NCBI RefSeq assembly: GCF_014863355.1
Contig: NZ_JACZEP010000003.1
Coordinates: 186,001-250,000 of the forward strand
From: Aminobacter carboxidus
GTDB lineage: Bacteria; Pseudomonadota; Alphaproteobacteria; Rhizobiales; Rhizobiaceae
Reading direction: 5' to 3'
Length of the DNA stretch: 64,000 nt
In this document: positions 52,293 through 60,421 of the stretch, one piece after another
How positions within the stretch are numbered: position 1 is the stretch's first letter
Layout: every line of letters starts with the position of its first letter
The notes under the pieces: generated by a model
Seen by the model: the letters and a program-made list of their open reading frames with translations, nothing else
The model's database searches: none
Told to the model about the DNA's origin: nothing
Made by a program: the position numbers and the translations under genes

Positions 52293-53243
52293 TCACGCCG
52301 GTGGCGACTGGTGCACGAACTCTTCGTTGAAGATGTCGTCCTGGCGCAGGCCAAGCTCGCGCAACGCCGTTCGCGCCGCGCCCACCATGCCGGGAGGACC
52401 GCAAAGATAGGCTTCGGTGCCTTCCTGCAACGGCACAGCGGTGACATGACCGATGCCGGCAACCGGATTTCCCATCTTGCCTGACCAACCTTGATTTGCC
52501 GTATCGGCCGTCAGTACGATTTCGAGTGGCAGTTCGGTCGCCAGTGCCTTCAGTTCGTCGATCGCATAGGCGTCCTGTGCTTCGGCGAAGCCCACGACAA
52601 GGCTCAGCGGTGGTGCTGAAGACCGGTCGATGCCGCGCAGCATGGCGATCACCGGCGCAAGTCCCGTACCGCCGGCGACGAACAATTTCGGTTTCGGGTT
52701 GGCACGTAGATAGAAGATGCCGAAAGGACCGCGCACGGTGAACGCGTCCTGTGCTTTGGCGCGTGTCGCCAGATAATCCGCCATCGCCCCGCCGGGAATG
52801 TCGCGGACATGCAGGATTTGTTCTGCTTCAGCAGGGCCATTGGCCATGGAGAAGCGCCTGGGACCATCGATGCCGGGGAATGTCGCTTCGACGAACTGGC
52901 CCGGCAGGAATGGCAGCGGAAACTGCAGCCGATACCTGATCTCCCAGACCGAGCGGGAGAGCTTCTGGAAGCTGTTGATCTTGGCGCGGCGCAGCGTCGG
53001 CGGCGACACGTCGGCCCGGCGATAGGGAACGACCGCCTCAAATCCGCTCTGCGCCGGCTCGACGCAGAGCAACACCTCGTCACCGTTGGGGCGGCGCGCG
53101 ACACAGGTCCGGCAGGTACCTTCCCGGCAGCTGTGGGCCAGCGCGTTGCCTGCCTGTTCGGCGGAGGTGAGCACCGAGCCGCCAGGCGCCGGTGCAAAAC
53201 TCATGACCTCGCCATCGGCGAAGGTGATCGAAATCCTGTCCAT
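52293..53243 (-). CDS. [2Fe-2S] ferredoxin:NAD(P)H oxidoreductase (class IB-type)
   Basis: 316-residue electron-transfer protein. The N-terminal plant-type ferredoxin carries C-x4-C-x2-C in HSCREGTCRTCVARR and a fourth cysteine in VLLCVEPAQSG. It is followed by an FAD-binding barrel (PRRFSMANGPAE, with R-x-F-S) and an NAD-binding domain (FVAGGTGLAPVIAMLRGI, YLCGPPGMVGAARTAL). The order is that of toluene/benzoate-type reductases, whose partner is normally a Rieske oxygenase. None is in this operon; a PNPOx-like protein precedes it by 9 bp. The partner is unknown. Last gene of the eight-gene operon. Confidence 0.9.
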   Translation of the reverse strand: MDRISITFADGEVMSFAPAPGGSVLTSAEQAGNALAHSCREGTCRTCVARRPNGDEVLLCVEPAQSGFEAVVPYRRADVSPPTLRRAKINSFQKLSRSVWEIRYRLQFPLPFLPGQFVEATFPGIDGPRRFSMANGPAEAEQILHVRDIPGGAMADYLATRAKAQDAFTVRGPFGIFYLRANPKPKLFVAGGTGLAPVIAMLRGIDRSSAPPLSLVVGFAEAQDAYAIDELKALATELPLEIVLTADTANQGWSGKMGNPVAGIGHVTAVPLQEGTEAYLCGPPGMVGAARTALRELGLRQDDIFNEEFVHQSPPA

Positions 53244-53252
53244 CGTGCCGGC

Positions 53253-53804
53253 TTAGAAGTCGTCGGAGACGTAGCCGGTCGACAATCCGTCGATGCTGAC
53301 GACATTGTTGCTGAGGCGATAGGCTTCGAGATTGTCCTCGCCCTTGGTCTCGGCCCACTCGATCAGCTCGTTGCGTTCCTGCATCTCGCCGATGACGGGG
53401 ATGCTCCAGCCGCACGATGTCGCCACGCTCTCGACATGGAGCCGGAAGATCTGGCGCGTGCCAGGCAGGCGGGGGAACAGTGCCAGCATGGCGTCCCATT
53501 CCGGATGGTCGGGGCGGATCAGATCGGCCTTGCCGTAGAGCCTGAGCGTCATCGCTTCGCCGGTGAAGGCACAGAACAGCATCGTCATGCGGCCATTCTC
53601 GGTGACGTGGGCGGCAGTTTCATTGCCGCTGCCGGTGAGGTCGAGATAGGTCACCGTGCGCGCATCCAGCACCCGGAGCGTGTCCAGGCCCTTGGGCGAC
53701 AGGTTCACCCGACCGTCCATCGGAGCGGTGGCGACGAAGAACAGCTTCTGCGCCTCGATGAAGCTACGGATGTCAGGTGGAATTTCCTTCCAGTTCAGGC
53801 CCAT
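53253..53804 (-). CDS. Pyridoxamine 5'-phosphate oxidase-family flavoprotein-like protein
   Basis: 183-residue PNPOx-like split-barrel protein. SFIEAQKLFFVATAPMDGRV and NLSPKGLDTLRVLDARTVTY are the classic N-terminal strands. RMTMLFCAFTGEAMTLRLYG and the dimer-side RQIFRLHVESVATSCGWSIP also fit the family. Members bind FMN or heme and reduce diverse substrates. Position immediately before a ferredoxin reductase suggests the pair act together. It is 12 bp after the aminotransferase. Confidence 0.85.
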   Translation of the reverse strand: MGLNWKEIPPDIRSFIEAQKLFFVATAPMDGRVNLSPKGLDTLRVLDARTVTYLDLTGSGNETAAHVTENGRMTMLFCAFTGEAMTLRLYGKADLIRPDHPEWDAMLALFPRLPGTRQIFRLHVESVATSCGWSIPVIGEMQERNELIEWAETKGEDNLEAYRLSNNVVSIDGLSTGYVSDDF

Positions 53805-53816
53805 TCTGCTCGCTCC

Positions 53817-55139
53817 TCACCACATCATGAACGAGGCCACGTCCTTGTCGGACACCTTGCCGGCAAGCACGTCCTCGATCGATTGTCCGACGATGGCGAC
53901 ACCTTCGGCGGCCTCGTCCTCGCTCAGCGTCAAAGGCGGCATGAATTCGAGAACGTTCGCCTTGAGCCCGACATAGGTGAAGGCGGCACCCAGCTGATAG
54001 CCGCGGTAGATGATCTTGGCGGTGGTCGTGGCCGGCACAGGTTCGCGTGTCTGGCGGTCCGCAACGAGGTCAACACCGACAGCGAGGCCGCGGCCTCTGA
54101 CGTCACCGATCATCTCGTATTTCGCGCCGAGCGCCCGCAATCCATCGGTGAACAGTTTGCCTGTCCGTGCAGATCTTGCAGCCAGGTTTTCACTGGCGAT
54201 GGTCTTCAGCACGGCACCGCCAGCGGCGGTGGCGACCGGGTTGCCTGCTGTGGTCAGCAGCGCGAAGGCGGGAGCATGGTCCATGATCTCGCTCGGCCCG
54301 ACGACCGCCGAAAGCGGCAGCCCGCCGCCGAGTCCCTTGCCGAACACCACGAGATCGGGCGTCAGCCCTTCGTGCTGGAAGCAGTGCATCAACCCGCTGC
54401 GACCAAGCCCGACCTTGACCTCGTCGACGACGATCTTGATGCCATGTCGCCGGCAGCGTTCCTGAAGTCCGAAGAGGAAGCCGGGCGGCGGCACGATCAG
54501 GCCGCCGTCCGACATCAGCGGCTCGATGAAGATTGCCGCGACCTGGTCGGGCGGGCAGGTGGTCTCGAACTGATAGTCGAGCAGGGCAAGGACGTCGTCG
54601 GCGCTGAACTGTGGCCGGAACGGATCGGGATAGGGCAGGAGCACGACACCCGGCCGTGGCAAGGTATGGGTCATCGCCGTATGGCCGCTGATGCCCATCG
54701 AGCCCGAAAGGTTGCCATGGTAGGAGCCGATGAACGAGATGAAACGCGAGCGTCGGGTCGCCGCTTGCAGCACGCGCACAGCGCAATCGTTGGCGTCGGA
54801 GCCGGAATGCCCAAACCAGACGCGCCGTTCGCCTTCGCCCGGCGTGATCGCCAGCAGTTCCTCCGCCAGCGAGACGGCAGGCTCGTTGGGGTAGAGCAGC
54901 AGGCTGGCACCGGCCATGTCGCGGACCGAGCGTTCGACGGCCTCGACGATCGCCGGATGACCATAGCCCAGGATTGCCGGACCGGCCGATCCCGAGAGAT
55001 CGAGCACTTCGCGCCCGCCTTCCTCGATCAGGCGATTGCCGCGGCCACCGACAAGGCTCAGCGGCGAGAATCTCAGCCTGCCGATCTCGGCGATGACCCT
55101 GGCGTCGCGTTCGCGCAGCGAAAGCTCTGACGTGTTCAT
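53817..55139 (-). CDS. Class III PLP aminotransferase
   Basis: 440-residue class III aminotransferase. The PLP phosphate-binding FGHSGSDANDCAVRVLQAAT, the SYHGNLSGSMGISGH loop, the Asp in IKIVVDEVKVGLGRSGLMHC and the Schiff-base lysine in DLVVFGKGLGGGLPLSAVVG are present. Substrates in the class are omega-amino acids and diamines (4-aminobutyrate, putrescine, ornithine). ATG 55139 overlaps the upstream stop (ATGA). In this operon it probably transaminates the amine released by the hydrolases. Confidence 0.9.
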   Translation of the reverse strand: MNTSELSLRERDARVIAEIGRLRFSPLSLVGGRGNRLIEEGGREVLDLSGSAGPAILGYGHPAIVEAVERSVRDMAGASLLLYPNEPAVSLAEELLAITPGEGERRVWFGHSGSDANDCAVRVLQAATRRSRFISFIGSYHGNLSGSMGISGHTAMTHTLPRPGVVLLPYPDPFRPQFSADDVLALLDYQFETTCPPDQVAAIFIEPLMSDGGLIVPPPGFLFGLQERCRRHGIKIVVDEVKVGLGRSGLMHCFQHEGLTPDLVVFGKGLGGGLPLSAVVGPSEIMDHAPAFALLTTAGNPVATAAGGAVLKTIASENLAARSARTGKLFTDGLRALGAKYEMIGDVRGRGLAVGVDLVADRQTREPVPATTTAKIIYRGYQLGAAFTYVGLKANVLEFMPPLTLSEDEAAEGVAIVGQSIEDVLAGKVSDKDVASFMMW

Positions 55140-55918
55140 GCCACCATTTCTCCGCGGAAAGCCGGCAGGGCAGAAACCAGGCGGTTCGCCCATGCGTCGA
55201 TGTCGTCAGAAGATGTCAGAAGGTCCTGGCGGATCTCGATGAGTACCGCGTCATGGCCGCGGTCGTCGCCGTGGACCGGTATGGCGTAGTCTGAATCGCG
55301 GTTGATGACGTAGGGCACGTTGGCATCGACATTGAGCCCTTGGCCATTGTTGCGCAGGCCGTCGACAAGCCTCGTTCCCAGCTCGGTCGCGCCGGCAAAC
55401 AGCACGCCTGCATGCCAAGGCCGGGATACGCCGAGATAGGTTGGCGTGAAGCTGTGCACGGTGACGATGCGGGTTGGCCTTCCGTCCTTCTCACGGTCGG
55501 CGAGATGGCTGCTCACCTTGTCGTGGAAGGGCTTGAACATGATGGCCACGCGGCGCGCCCGTTCGGCTTCGTCGATATCGCTATTGCCGGGAATGGTCGT
55601 GTCCTCGGAGAGTGTAGGAATGCTTCCTTCCGATCCGAGTGGCCGGTTGAGGTCGATCAGCAGCCGCGAATAGGTACTGAGGAAGGCTGGAGCGTCGAGC
55701 AATGCCGACAGCCGTTGCGTCAACAGGGCAGCGCCAATGTCCCAGGCGATGTGCCGTTTCAGGTCTCTTTCGGTGAGCCCCAGACGGCTGTATTCGGCAG
55801 GCATGTGGTTGGACGCGTGCTCGCACAGCAGCACTGTGTCCGAGCGGCCGGCTTCGTTGAGCACGACGACGGCTTCGGGCCAGTCATTAGCCCGGTTATG
55901 CAATGCAGCCGATGACAT
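55136..55918 (-). CDS. N-formylglutamate amidohydrolase-family hydrolase
   Basis: 260-residue zinc-type amidohydrolase of the HutG/FGase family: VLLCEHASNHMPAEYSRLGL near the start (metal-binding E-H), HIAWDIGAALLTQRLSALLD, IDLNRPLGSEGSIP, VTVHSFTPTYLG and a final Glu in HDAVLIEIRQDLL. These conserved positions match the FGase pattern. There are no histidine-utilisation genes nearby, so it probably cleaves a different N-acyl or gamma-glutamyl-type amide. Overlaps the GS-like gene by one base (TGATG). Confidence 0.88.
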   Translation of the reverse strand: MSSAALHNRANDWPEAVVVLNEAGRSDTVLLCEHASNHMPAEYSRLGLTERDLKRHIAWDIGAALLTQRLSALLDAPAFLSTYSRLLIDLNRPLGSEGSIPTLSEDTTIPGNSDIDEAERARRVAIMFKPFHDKVSSHLADREKDGRPTRIVTVHSFTPTYLGVSRPWHAGVLFAGATELGTRLVDGLRNNGQGLNVDANVPYVINRDSDYAIPVHGDDRGHDAVLIEIRQDLLTSSDDIDAWANRLVSALPAFRGEMVA

Positions 55919-57240
55919 CAGTAAAGCGTCCGGTAGAGCTCGCAGATCGCCGCCGCGTCCTGGCTGGCGAGCCTGGCGATCTCGGCGCGCTTGACGCCGA
56001 CGAAGGTCTCGATGAACACCGGCGTGAACCAGCCGGTCACCGTAGCGCTGTCGAGCAGCACGTCGAGAGCGGCATCAAGCGTCTGCGGAAGCCTGACGAG
56101 GCCGAGCGCCTCCCGCTCGCCGTCACTCATCAGCGTTGGGTCGTCGGAGACGAGCGGCGGTACCGGAAGCTTGTGCGTCATGCCGTCCAGCCCAGCTCGG
56201 ACGATGGCCGCCAGCGCCAGATAAGGATTGGCGGTGGCGTCTGCCGCGCGGTACTCGATGTTGAACTGCTTGGCTGGATCGCGGCCGCCAATGGTCACGG
56301 TCGGGCAGATGCGCAGTGTTGCCTCGCGGTTCTTGTCGGCGAGCCAGGTGTAGGACGAGCTCCAGTTGTGCGGCGTGAGGCGATAATAGGACGGCACGCT
56401 GGAAGCGGTCAGGCAGGTGATCGCCGGAAGGTGCTTGACGATGCCGGCGCAGAACGAGCCGGCCGCGGCTGACAGCCCACCTGGGCCGCCCCGGTCGTAG
56501 GTGACCGGCTGGCCTGCTTCGTCGACGAAGCTGAAATGAATGTGGACGCCGTTGCCGACGGCGGTCGGTGCCGTCTTGGGTGCGAAGCTGGCGCGCCAAC
56601 TGAAATTGCGCGCCACTTCCTTGGTGATTTCACGGATCGCCACGGCGCGGTCCGCCGCGCTCAGCGCGTCGGTCGGCGCATGGGTGATCTCGAACTGGTC
56701 GCTGCCGAACTCGGCGATGATCACCTCAGGCGCGACGCCGGCCTCCTCGAGTGCTGCCATCAAATTGGGCGCGAAAGGGTCCGTTCGGCGCAGTGCATCG
56801 ACGGAGAACGAATGCGCGGTCGGGAAATTGGCGCCGAAGATCTGGAACTCCTGCTCGAAGGTCGCCACCACCGACAGGCCGGTTGCCGCCTTGAGTTCGG
56901 CAAGGGCCTGCTGCAGCATGGTGCGGGTGCAGCCGAGCCACGGCGTGCCGTCGAGCTCGACGATGTTGCCGGCAACGATATCGAACGGCGTGGCCGAGCC
57001 GGTCAGGTCGGTCTTGTAGCGCGCCTTGAGGTCGGGAAGGATTCTCAGGTCGCCTTCCGACCCCCATGGATTTGGGTCGGCGATCGAGTTGAACGGTGTC
57101 AGCGACAGGTTGGCCTGGAGCCAGCCGATGCCGGTTTCGGCGACCTTGCCAAGCTTGCTTTCGACGACCGAGCGCCCGCGCGTCACCGCGGCAAGGTCGG
57201 TCGTCACAACTGCGACCAGGGGTTCGAAGCGGTTGGTCAT
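55918..57240 (-). CDS. Glutamine synthetase-family ligase (non-GlnA)
   Basis: 440-residue GS-fold enzyme. Catalytic-domain features are EQEFQIFGANFPTAHSFSVD, the metal/ATP region GNGVHIHFSFVDEAGQPVTY, and the glutamate-binding EYRAADATANPYLALAAIVR. The N-terminal beta-grasp region is short. The pattern differs from GlnA and fits the group that makes gamma-glutamyl amides (gamma-glutamylputrescine, gamma-glutamylanilide and gamma-glutamylmethylamide synthetases). Here it would ligate glutamate to the imported amine or its breakdown product. Overlaps isochorismatase-like gene by ATGA. Confidence 0.9.
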   Translation of the reverse strand: MTNRFEPLVAVVTTDLAAVTRGRSVVESKLGKVAETGIGWLQANLSLTPFNSIADPNPWGSEGDLRILPDLKARYKTDLTGSATPFDIVAGNIVELDGTPWLGCTRTMLQQALAELKAATGLSVVATFEQEFQIFGANFPTAHSFSVDALRRTDPFAPNLMAALEEAGVAPEVIIAEFGSDQFEITHAPTDALSAADRAVAIREITKEVARNFSWRASFAPKTAPTAVGNGVHIHFSFVDEAGQPVTYDRGGPGGLSAAAGSFCAGIVKHLPAITCLTASSVPSYYRLTPHNWSSSYTWLADKNREATLRICPTVTIGGRDPAKQFNIEYRAADATANPYLALAAIVRAGLDGMTHKLPVPPLVSDDPTLMSDGEREALGLVRLPQTLDAALDVLLDSATVTGWFTPVFIETFVGVKRAEIARLASQDAAAICELYRTLY

Positions 57241-57884
57241 GCGTTACGTCCCAAAGCATTGAAGCGAGCGACGACCGTTGCCGTGTCGGCGGTCCAGCAG
57301 TAGCCCTTGAAAGCGGAGAGTGCAGTGTCGTGGCGCTGCTGGGTGAAGGATGCGCAGGCGTCGGAAACACAGGTGACGAGGTAGCCCCGGTCGGCAGCGT
57401 CGCGCACGGCCATGTCGACGCACTGGTCGGTCATGATGCCGGCAATGACGAGCTGGCGAATGCCGAGATTGCGCAGGACGTAGTCGACATTTGTCGAGTT
57501 GAAGATGCCTGAGGAGGTTTTGGGAAGCATGATCTCGTCGCCGACTGGGACGAGGCTCGCAACGGGCAAACCCTCGGCCATGCTTGGCGGCACATGCATC
57601 GGGGTCAGCTTGTGGTCGAGCGAGCGGTCACGGCCGTCCTCGGTCAGGCTCTGGATGATGGTGTGCAGGACCTCGACGCCGTTGGCGCGTGCTGCTGCCA
57701 GCAGCCGTTCGGCGTTGGGAATGGTCCGCGTCGCGGTCTCGCGATAGAAATAATGGTCGGCGGTCAGGTCGGCATGGTCGGGGTCGCAGCCGGGCTCAAG
57801 CCAGATCCGCTGCATGTCGACGATCAGGAGCGCCGTGGCTCCCGACTGATAGGGCGCGTCGCGCCCGGGCAGTGTTTCGGTCAT
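57237..57884 (-). CDS. Isochorismatase-family hydrolase
   Basis: 215-residue cysteine hydrolase of the isochorismatase/nicotinamidase group. The triad appears as Asp in ALLIVDMQRIWLEP, Lys in IMLPKTSSGIFNSTNVDYVL and Cys in LVIAGIMTDQCVDMAVRDAA. The V-I-A-G-I-x-T-D-x-C signature is textbook. Members hydrolyse amides, ureides or N-carbamoyl compounds. Its ATG overlaps the regulator's stop (ATGA), and it precedes the GS-like gene. Confidence 0.9.
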   Translation of the reverse strand: MTETLPGRDAPYQSGATALLIVDMQRIWLEPGCDPDHADLTADHYFYRETATRTIPNAERLLAAARANGVEVLHTIIQSLTEDGRDRSLDHKLTPMHVPPSMAEGLPVASLVPVGDEIMLPKTSSGIFNSTNVDYVLRNLGIRQLVIAGIMTDQCVDMAVRDAADRGYLVTCVSDACASFTQQRHDTALSAFKGYCWTADTATVVARFNALGRNA

Positions 57885-58813
57885 TGCTTGGGTTCTTTCT
57901 TCGAATGTTTTGGACCGAACGAGCCGGGGCCGCTGTCGGGCTCGGTTGTGCTGCGTCTTGTGCTGTCGAGGGTGACGGCATTGGCGTGCCGTACGTTTTC
58001 GAGATCGACGATGCGGGTACGGTTGGCCTCGCTCATCGTCGAAACGATGTGGGCGACAAGCGCTTCGATCTGGGCAACCGCTGGCGCCATCGAGTCGTAA
58101 GGGGACTCGACTTCGAGCTGGCTGACGATGACCACTTCGGCTAGGTCGGCGACCGGCGACAGCCACGGGTCGGTGAAAAGCACGATGCGCACGCCACGGG
58201 CAGCCGCTTGCCTGGCGTAGGCGACGACGTCGAGCTGGTAGCGGCGGTAGTCGAGGACGACCAGCACGTCACGCTTGTCGAGGTCGACCAAGGTGTCGAA
58301 ATCCTGAGCCGAAAGCGATGCCACCTCGCGGATGCCGGGGCGGAACTGCATGAGATAGCCGGCCAGCATGCCGGCGACATGGCGGCTGAAGCGGCCGCCG
58401 ATCAGGACAACCTGGCCCTTTGCCTCCATGATCAGCTTGGCGGCACGGTCATAGGTCTGCGGCGGTGTCGCCGTGGTCGACTTGTCGACGCAGGCCGTTA
58501 CCGATTTCAGGTAGGAGATGATGACGCCGTCCCGGCTGCCGTCGGGACTTTTTGCCCCCATCATCTCCAGTGGCGAGTGAAGCCGCGCCTCGACCTCGGC
58601 GAGCAGCTTCGACTGGAAATCGGCGATGCCGTCGAAGCCGAGCTTCATCACCAGCCGTACGACTGTCGGGTCGCTCACCCCGGCGCGGCGCGCCAGGCTT
58701 GTCGCCGTCCCCAGACCCGACGTTGGATAGTCGGTCAGCAACAGCCGCACGATCTTTTCCTCGGAAGGCGTCAGGGAGAGGTCCTCCCGCATCAGAACGT
58801 CTCTAATGGCCAT
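57881..58813 (-). CDS. RpiR-family transcriptional regulator
   Basis: 310-residue RpiR-type regulator. The N-terminal HTH has LTPSEEKIVRLLLTDYPTSG and SLARRAGVSDPTVVRLVMKL. The C-terminal SIS domain (about residues 120-260) includes GQVVLIGGRFSRHVAGMLAG and LVVLDYRRYQLDVVAYARQA. The tail is Ser/Thr-rich and basic. ATG 58813 has GGAGG 5-6 nt upstream. It lies second in the operon and likely represses it, with the inverted repeat in the 60.2-kb promoter region as a possible site. Confidence 0.9.
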   Translation of the reverse strand: MAIRDVLMREDLSLTPSEEKIVRLLLTDYPTSGLGTATSLARRAGVSDPTVVRLVMKLGFDGIADFQSKLLAEVEARLHSPLEMMGAKSPDGSRDGVIISYLKSVTACVDKSTTATPPQTYDRAAKLIMEAKGQVVLIGGRFSRHVAGMLAGYLMQFRPGIREVASLSAQDFDTLVDLDKRDVLVVLDYRRYQLDVVAYARQAAARGVRIVLFTDPWLSPVADLAEVVIVSQLEVESPYDSMAPAVAQIEALVAHIVSTMSEANRTRIVDLENVRHANAVTLDSTRRSTTEPDSGPGSFGPKHSKKEPKQ

Positions 58814-58840
58814 CAATGCCTCCAGCGCTCGACAGCGCGA

Positions 58841-60163
58841 TCAGATTTCGCGCAGGCCGCAGAATTCCGCGATCGTTGCCGCCAGTACCTTGGTGGTTTC
58901 GACGAGACTGTCGATCTCTACGTATTCATCGATGCCGTGCAGGCCATCGCCCGCGCAGCCATAGATGACACAGGGAACTCCGGCGCCGGAGTAATGTGCC
59001 GCATCGCAGACGCCGGCCATTGCCGAGATCTCGACCGGCAGGCCGAGCGCCTTGCGCTGGCTGACCAGCGACTGGACGATGGCGTGGTCGACGGGCGTGT
59101 CGAGCGGCGGGAAATGCAGGCCCTGCAGTTCCCAGATGACGCGCGGCGGGTTCTGTCTGAGGAAGCCGTGCTGCGACGCGAAGGCATGCACAAAAGCTTC
59201 GAACTCGGCGCGGACGTTTTCCTTCTTCTCCTGCGGCAGGAATTTCAGGTCGAGATCGACGACGAACGCATCGGGAATGATCGCCGGGTTCGAAAGCAGC
59301 GTCGGCTTGCCGTCGGCGTCGGGCGACACGCCGCCGATGACCACGCCGGGATTGATGGTGGTGATGCCAGGTGGCAGCAGCGGGTGGAACTTGTTCATGC
59401 CCCATTCGCGCTCGAACTCGCGCAGCGCCATGATGAACAAGGTGCCGAGCTCGATGGCGTTGACGCCAGGTTCGAGCCGCTTCGGGTTGTCGTGGCGCTG
59501 CGGGTAGATCGTGTTGTAGCGCCAGCCGGCATGCGCGCTCTTGCCCGGGATGGCAACGCGCACCCATTCGAGACCGCCTGCCGCCGGCAGGATATCACCC
59601 CATGTCGGTTCGGTGACGATTCCGGCGCGGGCCTTGGGCATTGTCCTTGCCGCGTGCGCTGCACCGAAACCGCCTGCCTCCTCGTCGACCACGGCGTGGA
59701 AATCGATCCGGCCGACAGGGCGATAGCCGGCCTTGCCGATGGCCCGGATGGCGGCGGCCATGGTGGCAATGCCGCACTTCATGTCGATCGCGCCACGGCC
59801 CCAGACCCGGCCGTCGCGGATTTCGCCGCCGAACGGATCGACGGTCCATTTGGCTTCGTCGACCACCGGCACGACGTCGACATGGCCATTGAGGAGCAGG
59901 CTTCTCTCGTCACTGCCGGCAAGCGTGCCGATCAGATTGGGGCGGTTGGGGAAGACTTCCTGCTGCTGCGTCGTCAGCCCGATTTCTTCCAGCACGCGCG
60001 CCAGATGCGCCTGCACCTCGGGCTCGCGGTTGAGCTTTTCGTTCGCCTCGAACTTCGGATTGACGGAGGGAATCCTGACCAGGTCACGTGTCAGGCCGAC
60101 GACAAAATCGCGTTCCTGCTCAACGACTTGCTGGATGCTCTCGATGGCTTTTTCGATGCTCAT
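58841..60163 (-). CDS. M20-family zinc peptidase / deacylase (ArgE/DapE-like)
   Basis: 440-residue M20 amidohydrolase. Metal ligands appear in LLLNGHVDVVPVVDEAKW, GRGAIDMKCGIATMAAAIRA and the catalytic Glu of HAVVDEEAGGFGAA. The lid domain KSAHAGWRYNTIYPQRHDNP and late His in GDGLHGIDEYVEIDSLVETT complete the site. Substrates are N-acyl amino acids or dipeptides. It is first in the leftward operon (27 bp before the RpiR gene), divergent from the importer. ATG 60163 has GGGGAG upstream. Confidence 0.9.
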   Translation of the reverse strand: MSIEKAIESIQQVVEQERDFVVGLTRDLVRIPSVNPKFEANEKLNREPEVQAHLARVLEEIGLTTQQQEVFPNRPNLIGTLAGSDERSLLLNGHVDVVPVVDEAKWTVDPFGGEIRDGRVWGRGAIDMKCGIATMAAAIRAIGKAGYRPVGRIDFHAVVDEEAGGFGAAHAARTMPKARAGIVTEPTWGDILPAAGGLEWVRVAIPGKSAHAGWRYNTIYPQRHDNPKRLEPGVNAIELGTLFIMALREFEREWGMNKFHPLLPPGITTINPGVVIGGVSPDADGKPTLLSNPAIIPDAFVVDLDLKFLPQEKKENVRAEFEAFVHAFASQHGFLRQNPPRVIWELQGLHFPPLDTPVDHAIVQSLVSQRKALGLPVEISAMAGVCDAAHYSGAGVPCVIYGCAGDGLHGIDEYVEIDSLVETTKVLAATIAEFCGLREI

Positions 60164-60421
60164 GTGTCTCCCCGTTCATGCTCTCAGGCGTATCTGAGCT
60201 GTAGCCTAATGACGAAGAGAATTCTACAAGAAAATAATATCTCGTCAATCTTGAAGAGATATTGACATGATCGTGACGATGGTCTTACCTCACGTCAAAG
60301 CGAGAACCCGCAAGCAAGAAAAGCCGTCGGCAAAGGCGGCCCCAGCGCATCCAGCACGTCAGATCGCCGGTGGTCTCGACCGTCGGCGTCGCCAATTCTG
60401 TTTCAACAATGGGAGAGTGAA
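60164..60421. promoter_or_regulatory. Divergent promoter region with inverted repeat
   Basis: 258 bp between the M20-led operon and the importer. AATATCTC (60236-60243) and GAGATATT (60256-60263) form a perfect 8-bp inverted repeat with a 12-bp spacer. It overlaps the possible -35 TTGACA at 60262-60267 of the importer promoter. This is the best candidate for the RpiR regulator's operator. The importer leader also contains a run of A and G before GGGAGAG, the ribosome-binding site. Confidence 0.55.

Noticed and set aside
52809-55130. 773-codon open frame on the plus strand
   Set aside because: It is antisense to the ferredoxin reductase, PNPOx-like and aminotransferase genes, has no recognisable domain and shows the His/Arg/Asp-rich composition of an antisense frame in GC-rich DNA.
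58208-60265. 685-codon open frame on the plus strand
   Set aside because: It runs antisense to the RpiR and M20 genes, with no family match and no credible ribosome-binding site.
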